A stretch of DNA of 64,000 bases, taken from positions 255,207 through 319,206 of the forward strand of contig CAJINV010000022.1 in NCBI GenBank assembly GCA_905178155.1, given 5' to 3'. Position 1 is the stretch's first letter. Every line of letters begins with the position of its first letter. This DNA is from Amoebophrya sp. A120. Lineage: Eukaryota; Sar; Dinophyceae; Syndiniales; Amoebophryaceae. The notes below the pieces were generated by a model, which had not been told where the DNA came from, did not search any database, and saw nothing but the letters and a program-made list of their open reading frames with translations. Below are positions 10,801 to 22,800 of this stretch, piece after piece. The translations under genes were made by a program, and so were the position numbers.

Positions 10801-13800
10801 ACTCCAGTTGTTGCACTTCGGAGAAGGCATTTCTCATGCGGAGTAGGCATCAGGAAGCCGCGAAAAAACCTGTGATGCTAGGTCATGCATCACAGACATC
10901 ATGGGTCAGGCAAAATGTGCATGACAAACGTTGGACTCTTCCAGACCCAGACATATTTGCAGTTGATATACGTTTGATTGCAGCAAATTTCCAAGAGTGT
11001 TCGTCTCCAAAACCCAGCCGAACACGTCGAAGGGGGCCGACACAAGGGCGACGCAGTACGGGGTCCAGGTTGGGGATCAGTTGCTGATGATAAACGGGCA
11101 AAGGGTGACCATGGTCGCGTCTTGGCAGGGACGCCACTTCCACGACGCAATCATGGCCAACATCTTGCAACGCGTCACCGCGCAGAAGCCGCAGGTCGCG
11201 CACTGGCTGTTTTTGACTGGGGTAGGGAGGAAACAGTATTTGCAGATGCAGATCACGTATGAAATGCAAATATGTCTGGGTCTGGAAAGTTGGGACTTGT
11301 AATGCTAGCTCTACATTACTGGAGGGAAATCTGTATTGCATAAGCAACAAAGGACGCAGCCACTTTTGTCATGCAGAAACGCAGTTTCTCATGCGGACTG
11401 CCTATGAGGAAGCATTCTGGAAAGTTGTCATTCTGTGCTGCATTCGGAAGTGTTTCCATCATCCACATTTTAGCATCACAGGTTTCCAGACCCAGACAGA
11501 GTTGCATTTGATATCACGCACAAGGATGAAGTCCAGCTGGACGTGAAGAAAACCGATTCCGGTCGCATCGTGAAATATCAACTGTAAAAATGTCTGGGTC
11601 TGGAAGAGTTCATGTTTGTCATGCTTGTCTGGCATGACTCTTAAATCTGTCATGCACGCTACCCAAGAGCTGCGCTTTTCTGTGATGCAGAAGCGCAGTT
11701 TGTCATGCAGAATAGGCAACACCTAGGAGCTCAGAAACTTGTCATGCTGAGCCAGCATTTGTAGCCTCATCATGAGACGCTACGCAGCATCACAAGTTCC
11801 CAGACCCAGACATTTTTACATTTGATATGAAAGATTCGCATTTTGGCGCTCGGATTTTGAGAAAAGACGACGAAATAGTGGCGGCGGGCGATTTTTTCTG
11901 CGGCGAAAGCGACAAGGAGGTATGGCGTCCTCAACTGTTACATTATCAACTGTTAAATGAATATGTGATGCAAGAATAGCAAAACTGAAAGCGGGAAGAT
12001 TGTGCCTTTTGCATGACAGACTTGGCACAGATTCTCGGTCTGTTTGGGCCTTCCTGAATTTGTCATGCGCAGCAGCTTGATCGCGTCGAATCTGATTCTT
12101 GGAGTTTTGCATGACAAATCATGTATACAGTTGAGAACGTAACGTCTGAGAACGCCATAGGAGGGGCTGGCGAAGTTGGAAAATCTGATGCTTTCATCGA
12201 ACAACGGCGGGGAGGGCCAGTACGTGCTAGTCCGGCGAAAAGCCGGGTTTGAGGAAGAGGCTCTAGCCAACGAGCTGAAACTCGACCGCCCTCTGCCGGA
12301 TGGGTGGCTCGCAACCGGAAACGTGCCGATGCCACCACCGGGATCAACAAATACTGCGGTGGTCCTCGCTTCCTCCTCTCCCACAGGAGGAGCACAACAA
12401 CTGCAAGACATCAGCCAGCTAGGTAAAAGTCAAGCCAGTGCAATTGCGGGTGCTGCGAAGATTCCGCCCTGGCTATCAAAAGGAAAAATCCCCCCTCCCC
12501 ATATCGAAAAGGACTAAATTTTGTGATGCTGATTTGTGGTCACAAACAACCTCTGTCTTGCCTTTAGGGTAATGGGAGCAATGTGGCGCATTCCACAGCC
12601 AGTCACAGTCTGTCATGCGCTTTCGACTACTGCAAACCTGTTTTTCGTGCCTTATTGCTAGCCTTCTGCACATTCGGACAGGCTTAGAAAATGCCGCCAA
12701 GCACTTTCTGCAAGACAGATCTGATTTGTGTACGCAAATCCAGCATCGCAAGCTTCTTTTTGATATGGGGAGGGGGGATAATTTTTCCTTACGATATTGG
12801 CTTTACTGGCTCCTCTCCGGTGTGAAGGACATGGCGGGGTTTGAGCTTTACGGGTGGTCCCAGGCAACGATTGACGTGGAGTGCCTGAAGTCTTCGGGCG
12901 TTTACTTATCCTGTGCAAAAGTATCGTATTCGTAGTAATTGCAGTCATGCATTACAAATATCTTCCCTAAGCTAAATCCGCATGACGAATTTGATCTCTC
13001 ATGCTGAGGAAATTTGTAATGCATTTATACGAATGCGATACTTTTGTATTGCATATTACTCCTCCGAAAACAAGATGCTCGAGCTCTTTGGGTTTACCTT
13101 CGACTGCAGTAGATTTCCAAGAGTTTTTATCCGAGAAAAAAACGTTGTTATTGTAAATTTGTGATGCGCAACATGCAAGACGATTGCGTCTGTCATGCTT
13201 GGCATGCGTCGTAGGGTCCATTAAAGGGCGTGCTCCCGTACTATCTGCGCATGACAGGTTGTTGCTGTCATGCCAGACAAATTTGTAATGCTGTTCCTCC
13301 AAAATTAATAGTTACACCGTACAATGTTTGTTTCTTGGATAGTTTTCGTCTCCAAGACGCAGGCCAAAACGGCGAAAGGGTCCGACACAAGAGCGACACA
13401 GTACGGGGTCCACGTTGGGTATCAAAGAAAAAAAGGTGTTTCTACCGCTACACATTTGCTCTTGGAGTTTCATCTGCATCGCAAATTTTCTGTGGCTGAG
13501 AGTAGAGAAAACGTGCAAGAAGATCTTAAGGGATGAAAATACGTAGGAAACAAAGCTCCCAGGCCTATACGGCATGACAGAGGTTGAGGTTGTCTCTATT
13601 GCTTGGTCTGCAACACAATGTCGTGTAACTGTCTGTAACACAACTTCTTTCACTGCATACGGGGGATCAGCTGTTGATGATCAACGGGCAAAGGGTGACC
13701 ATGGTCGCGACTTTATCAAATGTAAAAATGTCTGGGTCTGGAAGATTAGAACTTGTCATGCTAAATCTGAATCGTGCGAAAATCTGTGTTGCGTGAGTAC

Positions 13801-16800
13801 CAAAAGCTGTCCGCTTTTCACCAGGTTGAGAGGGAGTTTCTCATGCAGGAAGGGCATGATAGAGACCTCAAAGAATCTGTCATGCTGGGGCTCGCATTCC
13901 AGACCTCATGGGTCATGGAAAACCTGCGTCACAAATCTTGCATTCTTCCAGACCACCCAGACACTTTTGCATTTGATAGACTTGGCAGGGACGGCACTTT
14001 CACGATGCGGTGATGTCAAACATCTTGGAGCGTGTGATGGCGAAAAAGCCCCAGGTGGCGTACGAAAGTGCACAACTGCCCCTGCCCCTCATTTGTCATG
14101 CAAAATTCCGAATCCACACTTTGCCTGTTACCACAGATAATTGCATGACAGATTCCGGAATCCAAAACAGTACGTACAATCGATCCTCTAGAAATTTGTC
14201 ATGCAAAAGCTGCATTTTTTCCAGCGCGTGTGTTGCCGTTCCTGCAGCACAAATGAGGGGCAGGGGGAGTTGGGCACTCTCATATGACACACTGGCTGTT
14301 CTTGAACAGCAGTGGTAGGAAGCAATATTTTAAGAACTGCAAAAGTATCGTATTCGTATAAATGCATTGAAGTGAACCGGTACCCACGGGTGTTGACCGA
14401 TCGACCTATTGCCAGCTAGGGGAGCACCCATGCGGTGGCAGGATCCAGCGCCCCTAGGTCGGGGGCGCTCCTGCCTTAGCCGTATGGGACCCCGTGGGCA
14501 GAAGTATCCACTCGCGCGCCGCGCCCGTTCTAGTTAGGGTCCATCTTCGATTTTTCTTCTCTTCACCAATTCGACAGGTCAAGCAAATCATTTCACGCAG
14601 TTCGCTCCGGCTACAGTGATCTACCTAAACTTCTATTTTGATTTTACATTGCAAGGTGGTGATAAGTTGAGACACTATTCACCAGCTATTTACAAGCAGG
14701 AACATAGATAGTACGTTTAAACAGTTACTCGCTCGCCTAAAGTAGAAGCGAGCACCCGATTGATTTTACATTGCAACGTACAAATGCATTACAAATTTCC
14801 TCAGCATGAGAAATAGAATTTGTAATGCGGATTGTGGTTAAGAAGGAGATTTGTAATGCATGACTGGGATTGCTACGAGTGCGATGCTTTTGCATTTCAT
14901 ACATTTGCAGATGATGATCACGCACAAGTCGGAATTGCAGCTCGACGTGAAAAAATCGAAATGCAAAGTCACCGCGGATTCCCATTTCGGCGCCAGGATT
15001 TTGAAAAAAGACGACGAAATCGTTGCGGCAGCGGACTTCGTTTGCGGCGAAAACGATAAAGAGGGACTGGCGAAGCTGGAAAAACTCGTCGCGAATAACG
15101 GGGCTGAAGGCCAATACGTGCTCGTTCGCCGGAAAGCCGGTTTTGAGGAGCAAACTTTGAAGGCCGAACTGAAACTCGACCGACCGCTGCCGGATGGGTT
15201 ATCCTGTGCAAAAGTATCGCACTCGTATGGCAATCATGCATTACAAATCTTTTCCTTAAGGGAAATCAGCATTACAAATTTTATCTCTCATGCTGAGGAA
15301 ATTTGTAACGCATCTATGTATACGAGTGCGATACTTTTGCAATGCATATGGGTGGTTGCTCGGCAACGTGCCCCTACCGCCGGACTGGGAGAAACAAGGG
15401 GGGAGTAGTAAACAAGGAGGAGGTCTTATCGCAAGAAAAAACTGTTTCACTGTGAACTTGTGATGCAGAGAACGAAGCACCAAAGTGTTTGTCTTGCTAC
15501 ACCTGCAAGACATTGGATCTTCAAGCGTGTTTTCCCTTGGAAAGCGCGCATGGCAAATTTTCCGTGTCATGTGTAACAAACTTGTGATGCAGATCTTGCA
15601 AAACCACCACAGTGAAACAGTTTTTTCGTGGGATAGGACTGACATCCTCCACCTCGAACATAATTACCTCCGCAGCGGCGCAACAAGAACAGAAGCAGCC
15701 GCAGCAGTCTGGAGGCTCCACTTTAACTGCTAGTGCTTCTACTTCTTCCACCACCCCGCCGCCCTGGCTGTATTGGCTCCTCTCTGGTGCGAAAGACATG
15801 ACCAATTTTGAGCTGTATGGCTGGTCACAAGCTAGCATCGACGTGGAGACCTTGAAATCCTCTGGCGTGTATTCCTCCGAAGCGAAAATGCTGGAGTTGT
15901 TCGGATTTACCTTCGACATCAGCAAATTTCCGAAGGTGTTCGTTTCCAAAACCCAGGCGAAAACGTCGAAAGGGACCGACACACGAGCCACGCAGTACGG
16001 GGTCCATGTGGGGGACCAATTACTGATGTTAAACGGACAGCGGGTGACCATGGTCGCGACCTGGCGGGGGCGGCATTTTCATGACTGTTTGATGGCAAAC
16101 GTGTTAGAACGCGTCGAGGCGAAGAAGCCGCAGGTCGCGCACTGGCTTTTTCTGAACAAAAACGGACAGAAGCAATACCTCCAAATGCAGATCACACACA
16201 AAGACGAGGTGCAGCTGGAGCTCGGTAGTATCCTGTGTAAAAACATCCCCACCCCAGAGTTGTAATGCAAAATGGCATGCCTAAAATGTTTCTCATGCGC
16301 AGCTCCATGAGAGACATTTTCTCCTGCTATCTGGAAGCTTGTGATGCTGGAATCAGGATAAGGCAGTCGATTTGTCATGCGGCTGCACTACCTCAAACAG
16401 CACTACACTACGAGTCCAATAAACTTGTCATGCGAAACAGCCAAAACTTGTTGATTTGTGCAGCCAAAACCATATTGACTCGGGTGTGGGGCCGTTTTTA
16501 CACAGGATAAGTAGTGGAGGTTCTTCTTCCAAAAGCACCAACTCGTTGAAAAGTACCAAAATCCAAAGAGATTCCCACTTTGGCGCTCGAATCTTGAAGA
16601 AAGACGACGAAATCGTGGCTGCGGGTGATTTATGCACTGCAAATATCCCTGGATGTCTGGAAGGATGCAAGGTTTGTCATGCTTGTCTGGCATGACTGAA
16701 GAGTTTGTGATGCGTGTCCAAGAACAAGTAGAGACCCTTTTGCTTGTCATGCAAAAACGCAATTTGTCACGGGGAAAGCGCAACACAAAGTAGCACAGAT

Positions 16801-19800
16801 ATTTCTCATGCTTCGCTGTCCATTACAGAGAATTCACTACTCACAACTCAGCATTACAAGTTTCCAGACCCAGATGAAATATTTGCATTTGATATGATTT
16901 CTATTGCGGGGAAAACAACAAAGAAGGTTTGCAGAAATTGGAAAAACTCCTTCTCCAAGGAGGGTCGTCAACGTCATCTGGAGGGAGCGGAGGTGTGGGA
17001 ACCTACATCCTGGTTCGGAGGAAAAAGGGTTTTGATATCCACAAAAAAACAACCATGATCTTCCCTATCCAATTTGTCATGCAGCCCATGTATGAAGTCC
17101 TGCTCCTGTGTTTGTCATGCATAAAATGCATTTGGTTTCGGATGGTTGTTTTTGCCTGGATATTTGAAAAAGAGGTTTTGAACTCCGAGGTCAAACTGGA
17201 CCGGCCGGTTCCGGAGGGGTGGTTGGCGTCGAATGTAGTTGTGCCATCAACTTCTTCTACCCCGGCAGCAGCTGCTGCTGCTGCTTCCGCAAAAGTTGTG
17301 AATGCCGGGGCGGCAACTGCAACAGCACAAGCGCCTCCAACCGGTGGCAGTAGTTCCCCCACAGCAGGTGGAGCAGCAGCATCAACATCAACTTCCCCCG
17401 CACCAACAGGGAAAGTGCTTTACACCCCCGACCAAGGTCCCAAAGTCACCCTCGTCGCGCCCACCAACGCCCTGCCGCCCGGAGCGAAGAAAAGTGGGAA
17501 AGCGGCGCCGTTTCTGTTCGCGTTGCTGATGAATTCCATGTCTTTGACCAAAGCCGGACTGGTCTACTGGGAGCAAACCACGATTGACAAAGAAGTGCTG
17601 TTCAACGGGGCACAGAACGGGTTAACGCCGAAGGAGCGCATATCGCACGAAAAAACTGTTTCACTGTGATGATTTTGCAAGATTTGCTTCACAAGTTTGT
17701 CCTACATCACAGAGAAAATTTGCCATGCGAGATTCCGAAGGGAAAACACAACTAAAAATCCATTGTCTTGCATGTGTAGCAAGACAAACACATGTGTGTT
17801 CCGTTCTATGCATCACAAGTTTACAGTGAAGCAGTTTTTTCTCACGATAGCGCATGGCGAAACTATTCGGCATGGAGCTGGACTGGACCCTGTTTCCCCT
17901 GTATCAACTGCAAAAGTGTCTGGGTCTGGAAGAGTCGGGGCTTGTCATGCACATTTTGCAGGATCCGCGAGGTCTGTGATGCTGGTGCTAGCAACACAGA
18001 TTTTTTGAGAGCCTTTTGATGCTAGTTACTCATGAGAAACGCCCTCTCCGCGTGCCAAGAGCCGAGTCCTCTTGCTGCTCATGCAACACAGATATCTTTA
18101 GAATCCGCAGACAGCATCACAGGTTCCACTCTTCCAGACCCAGACACTTTTGCAGTTGATACCCTGGTAAAAGTGACGAAAGTGATCGGGAGTAAGCAGA
18201 ACCCGACGCGGGCCTTCAATTGCGGGGTCGAAGTGAACGACTACTTGGTCATTGTCCACTACTATGCAATGCAAAAGTATCGTACTAGCTGTAGTAGCAT
18301 ACATTGCATGCGTGCATGACAAATATCTTTCTAAACCTGAAACAGCATTACATTTTACAAATTCCACTTCTGTTCTTGCCGACATTTGTGATGCAAGTTA
18401 TACTTTACTAGTATGGTGCTTTTGCATTGCATAACTACCAACGCATGACGATGGTGATGCAGTGGAAGGGTGTCGACCCCAACGACGCGATCCTAAACGT
18501 GATCGGAAAAGAATACCAAGCCGCGGATATCCTGTGTAAAAACGTGCCCACCCCATAGTCAAGCTGGGACTCTGGCAAGACAAATCGAGCATCTTTGAGA
18601 CTCACGCATGACAAGTTTGCCTACGCAGTGTAGTCGTGCCTGGCTAATTCAAACGCATCACAGAAGATCCAGTCTGTCATCCTGATTAGCGCATGGCAGA
18701 TTCCCAAGCGCCACTAGGTAATGCCTCTCATGGAGAGCCGCATGACACACATTCAGAGCATGCAGATCTGCATGACAGCTACGGGGTGGGGACGTTTTTA
18801 CTCAGGATAGCGGAAAGTGGCGGAAAACTCGGGGAGAAAAAGATCGCGGCTTTCATCTTCTTGAAGCAGGCCGCTTATAAAGAGTACCTCCAGGTTTCCG
18901 GGATAGAAGACCTCGACTTGGGGATCACGATGCACGCGACAAACGGCGAGATCGTCGAAGCAGTAAAACCAAATTCCTGGGCGGGAAAGATCGGTTTGCA
19001 GAAAGGAGATGAAGTCACGGTTTTGAATATCATATGTAATAACGTCCCCACCCCATAGTCAACTTGGGATCTTAGCAACACAAATCAAGAAGTTTTCGGA
19101 GCCACGCATGACAAGTTGCAGTCCGTACTAGTGTAGTGCAGTTTAGCAAGTGCACCAGCATGACAAATCCATCTGCTCATCCCGCTTACAGCATTACAAA
19201 TTCCAAAACGCGATTAGAAATGCCTCTGCTCATGGAGATGCGCATTACAAATCTTCCTGTAATCGCAAATCGGCATGACAACTATGGCGTGGGGACGTTT
19301 TTACTCAGGATATTGAATGATAAAGTGATTCCGGGAAAACAGAAGTATTACCAGCTCGTCGCTGAGCAGCTTTCGGTATCGCTGCAGGAAAAAACTGTAG
19401 TTTCACTGGTGTAAACTTGTGATGCATAAAGAGGAGCACAGAAGTGATTTGTCTTGCTACACATGCAGCAAGAAAGTGGATGTTTAGCTGTGTCTTCCCT
19501 TAGGAAGCTTGCATGGCAAATTTTTTCTGTCATGTAGAGCGAACTTGTCATGCAAAACCTGCAAAATCCTTACAGTGAAGCACTTTTTTCGTACGACATT
19601 CGGAGAAGGGCAGTAGGCCGATCGACCTGCTGTTCCGGAGAAAGGGAGGCTTTCCGGAGAAGGTCAAGAAAGAAAACGACGACGATTTATCCCGCCCTCT
19701 TCCGGACAAGTGGAAGCAGGCGCTGATGATGGGCAAGTCCGGGTCGGCGAAGCAATTGTTTCTGCCGGACAAAAACGCGAAGAGTTTCTCCATCGCCCGG

Positions 19801-22800
19801 AAGAAGGAGCGGATCGAGACGGGCGAAATTGCGCTAGATTCCTACGTATCAAATGCACAAATCAAATGTCTGGGTCTGGAAACTTGTGATGCAAGACAGT
19901 CAACAACAAACTCATTGTAATGCGCTACCAAGCATAACAAGTTTTTTCGTGCTTTTGTGCTGCGTATTTCGCATGAGAAACTGTGTTTTTGCATGACAGG
20001 CGAGAGAGGATGTTTGTGGCCACGCTATACAGATTTAAGGGCCATGCCAGATCAGCATGACAAGTCTCGCAATCTTGTTCCAGGCCCACACATATTCGCA
20101 ATTCATACTACGTGGAAGGGTCGGAAGCCGGAAGCCAGCTAAAAATCCACGTCGGAGATGCGAGTCTTCTGAAGAAAGCGCCCGCTGCGCCATCGGTAGT
20201 GGCCGCTGGGGCGGCTACAGGGAAATTCCCTTCAGCAGTTACCAAAGCTGCCTGGAAGAAGAGTCTGAATAGATCGAGTCTGGAGGAGGACGACGACGAG
20301 GAAGAATCCTCCGAGGAGGAGTCGTCAGAAGAGGAAGAAGATGCGGAGGAAGAGAACGGCGCAGAAAATGCATCCCAAGCGGCCGCCGCCGCAGCAGCAT
20401 CCGGTACTAGTAGCTCATCGAAAAAAGTGAAAGGAAAAGCAGCTGCAATCACCATCTCTCCCCCGACAACCACAGTTGCGGCGGCTCCGGTCGTGCTAGA
20501 ACCTGCAAAGGACCAGGCAAAAATGAAACCCGTTGTCCCTACCGCCGCCCCTGTGATCCAAATTATGCCCAGCGGGTTGACAAAGAAAAAGCAATCTTCA
20601 TCCGGTCCGACAGTGCAGGTGATGGCACCGGCTGCACCTCCAGGAGCCGCGAGTGTTCAACATCAAACCGGTACAGCAGCTGGAGCAGCCCCCTCTGAAA
20701 ATAAACCAGACTATCCCCCCTTCCTCCCGGCCTTGCTTATGTCCTGCTCGGATGTCGGGTCCATGGGCGTGAAGGGTTGGTTCTATCGCAGCAAAAAACT
20801 GTTTCACCGTGTTAAACTTGTAATGCGGAAAATGTATCTGAGAAGGGTTTGTCTTGCTACACGTGCAAGACAGTGGAGCTTTCGCTGTGTTGTTCTTGAG
20901 GTGCAGCCTTGTATGGGAAATTTTCTCTGCTATGTAGTAGAACAAACCTGTGATGCAAAACTTGCAAAACCAAAATCCTTACAGAAGTGAAACACTTTTT
21001 ATTTCTTGCGATAGGTTCCACAGTAGAGTCAACGTCGACATTCTCCGCGATACGAAAATGTCTTCAGAAGAGAAATTTCTCCGGTTGTTTGGCTTCGTGT
21101 TGGATTGGACGAGGTTTCCGTTTGTCTACGTGTCGAGAGTCGAGCCCATGACCCCGATATGCAGGGCAAAAGTATCGTAGTCATTAGTAATTGCAGTGTT
21201 ATGCGATTGCAAATCTTTCTCCTAAGGTCAGGCAGCATCTCATGCTGATAATGCAATTCATACTACTACGATCATGCTTTTGCAATTCATACCCGAGCAA
21301 CCGGAACAAGTCTTCGGCGAACAAACACTGTGTCCTCGAAAATGGGGATCTGTTGATCATGGTAAACGAGGAGAAAGTGACCACCGTGCCGGAGTGGCTG
21401 AAGCTGCATGACCAGACGGACAAGAAGACCACCGATCCGCACCACGCGATTTTGAATAACATCGATCGAAAGCTGAAAGATTTGGAAAAGCAAGGCATGA
21501 AGGGCATGGCGCACTCCGCGGCGTTTGGTTTCTTGAACAAAATCTACATTCCCGCGTATCTACAAGTGACGGCCGGGGAAGTATTGCGAGGAAAATTTCC
21601 CCCTCCCGCTCCCCATACTGTTGCAGCGGTATACTTCTAAAAATTTGTGATGCTGATTTGTGACGACAAATCCTGCCTCTTTTGCAAGAGGGCAAATCCA
21701 GAGAAAAATCCGCCGCATCTTTGTGCAGGTGGTTTGTAATGCTGCCACGCCTACATGTGCATGGCACTGGCAGGACTCTGCTATGCTAAACACCAACACC
21801 AGAACACCCCTACGCAGGCTGAGGCTCTGCCTGCAGTGCCTCACTGCAAGACAGAGCTGATTGGTGTACACAAATCCAGCAACAGAAATTTCCGTTTCAA
21901 TATGGGGAGGGGGCTTTTTTCACTGTGATAGGAAGACTTCCGCAATCAGCAGCTCGGCGTGACTGCGATGCGCGACAACTCCATGCAGACCAGAACGGTG
22001 ACGGGTGTAGCGCCCGGGTCCTGGTTTGAGAAGCAGGGACTAACTGTCGGCGATATCATTGTCGCGGTGAACAATGAGTTGGTTCAAAACAACAAACCGC
22101 TCGTTGACACCACCCTCTCCGCTGCCGGGGTATGCAATAGTACAAATTTCCTGTACATGTAGTACAAAGGGCAACATCACAAATTTCACCAATTCGGGGG
22201 GGCGTAACACTTGTAATGCTAAACTAGGATCGAAGCCCAGTTTTGCCATGCAGAGACTGCATTTGTACGTCGTGTACGGGAAATTTACTGTGGATACAGG
22301 GCCCGTCCTGCGCACTTTCTCATCTTCCGCCGCGACAGCGCGCCATTTTCGGAACATATGCAAAGGAAAAAGTGGCACAGTTACACATTGTGTTGCAAAG
22401 CATGCAAGACAGACGACCTCTGTCATGCGCACAATGCTTGCGAGTCTCGTTTCGTGTGTGTTTTATTTGCCTTGTGATCTCTGCATTATATGATCAAGCG
22501 AGGCAAATTTGTGATGCTGAATTCACTACAAATGTGTAACTGTAACACTTTTTTCCTTGGATAGAACAGCACAGAGCGAAAGTGCAAACCGATTTGACGA
22601 GGCAGCTACCGGACCCGTGGGGGGTGTTTTTGCAAGACAAAGCGAAAAACGCCTCCACCTACAATCCACAATCGATCGACTACAAGCCCCTGCCACCCCC
22701 ACCGCCGAGTAAGGACAACCCAACCGGGAAAGCGCCGAAAAACTCCGCGGAGGGTTTCGCCTACGACTGGCAAAAGAGGTATGACACGATCGGATCGCAG

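Noticed and set aside
14369-14510. 5S rRNA, tRNA or SRP RNA inside the 413-bp insert
   Set aside because: The stems are strong, but the sequence does not match the conserved cores of these RNAs and no internal promoter boxes were seen.
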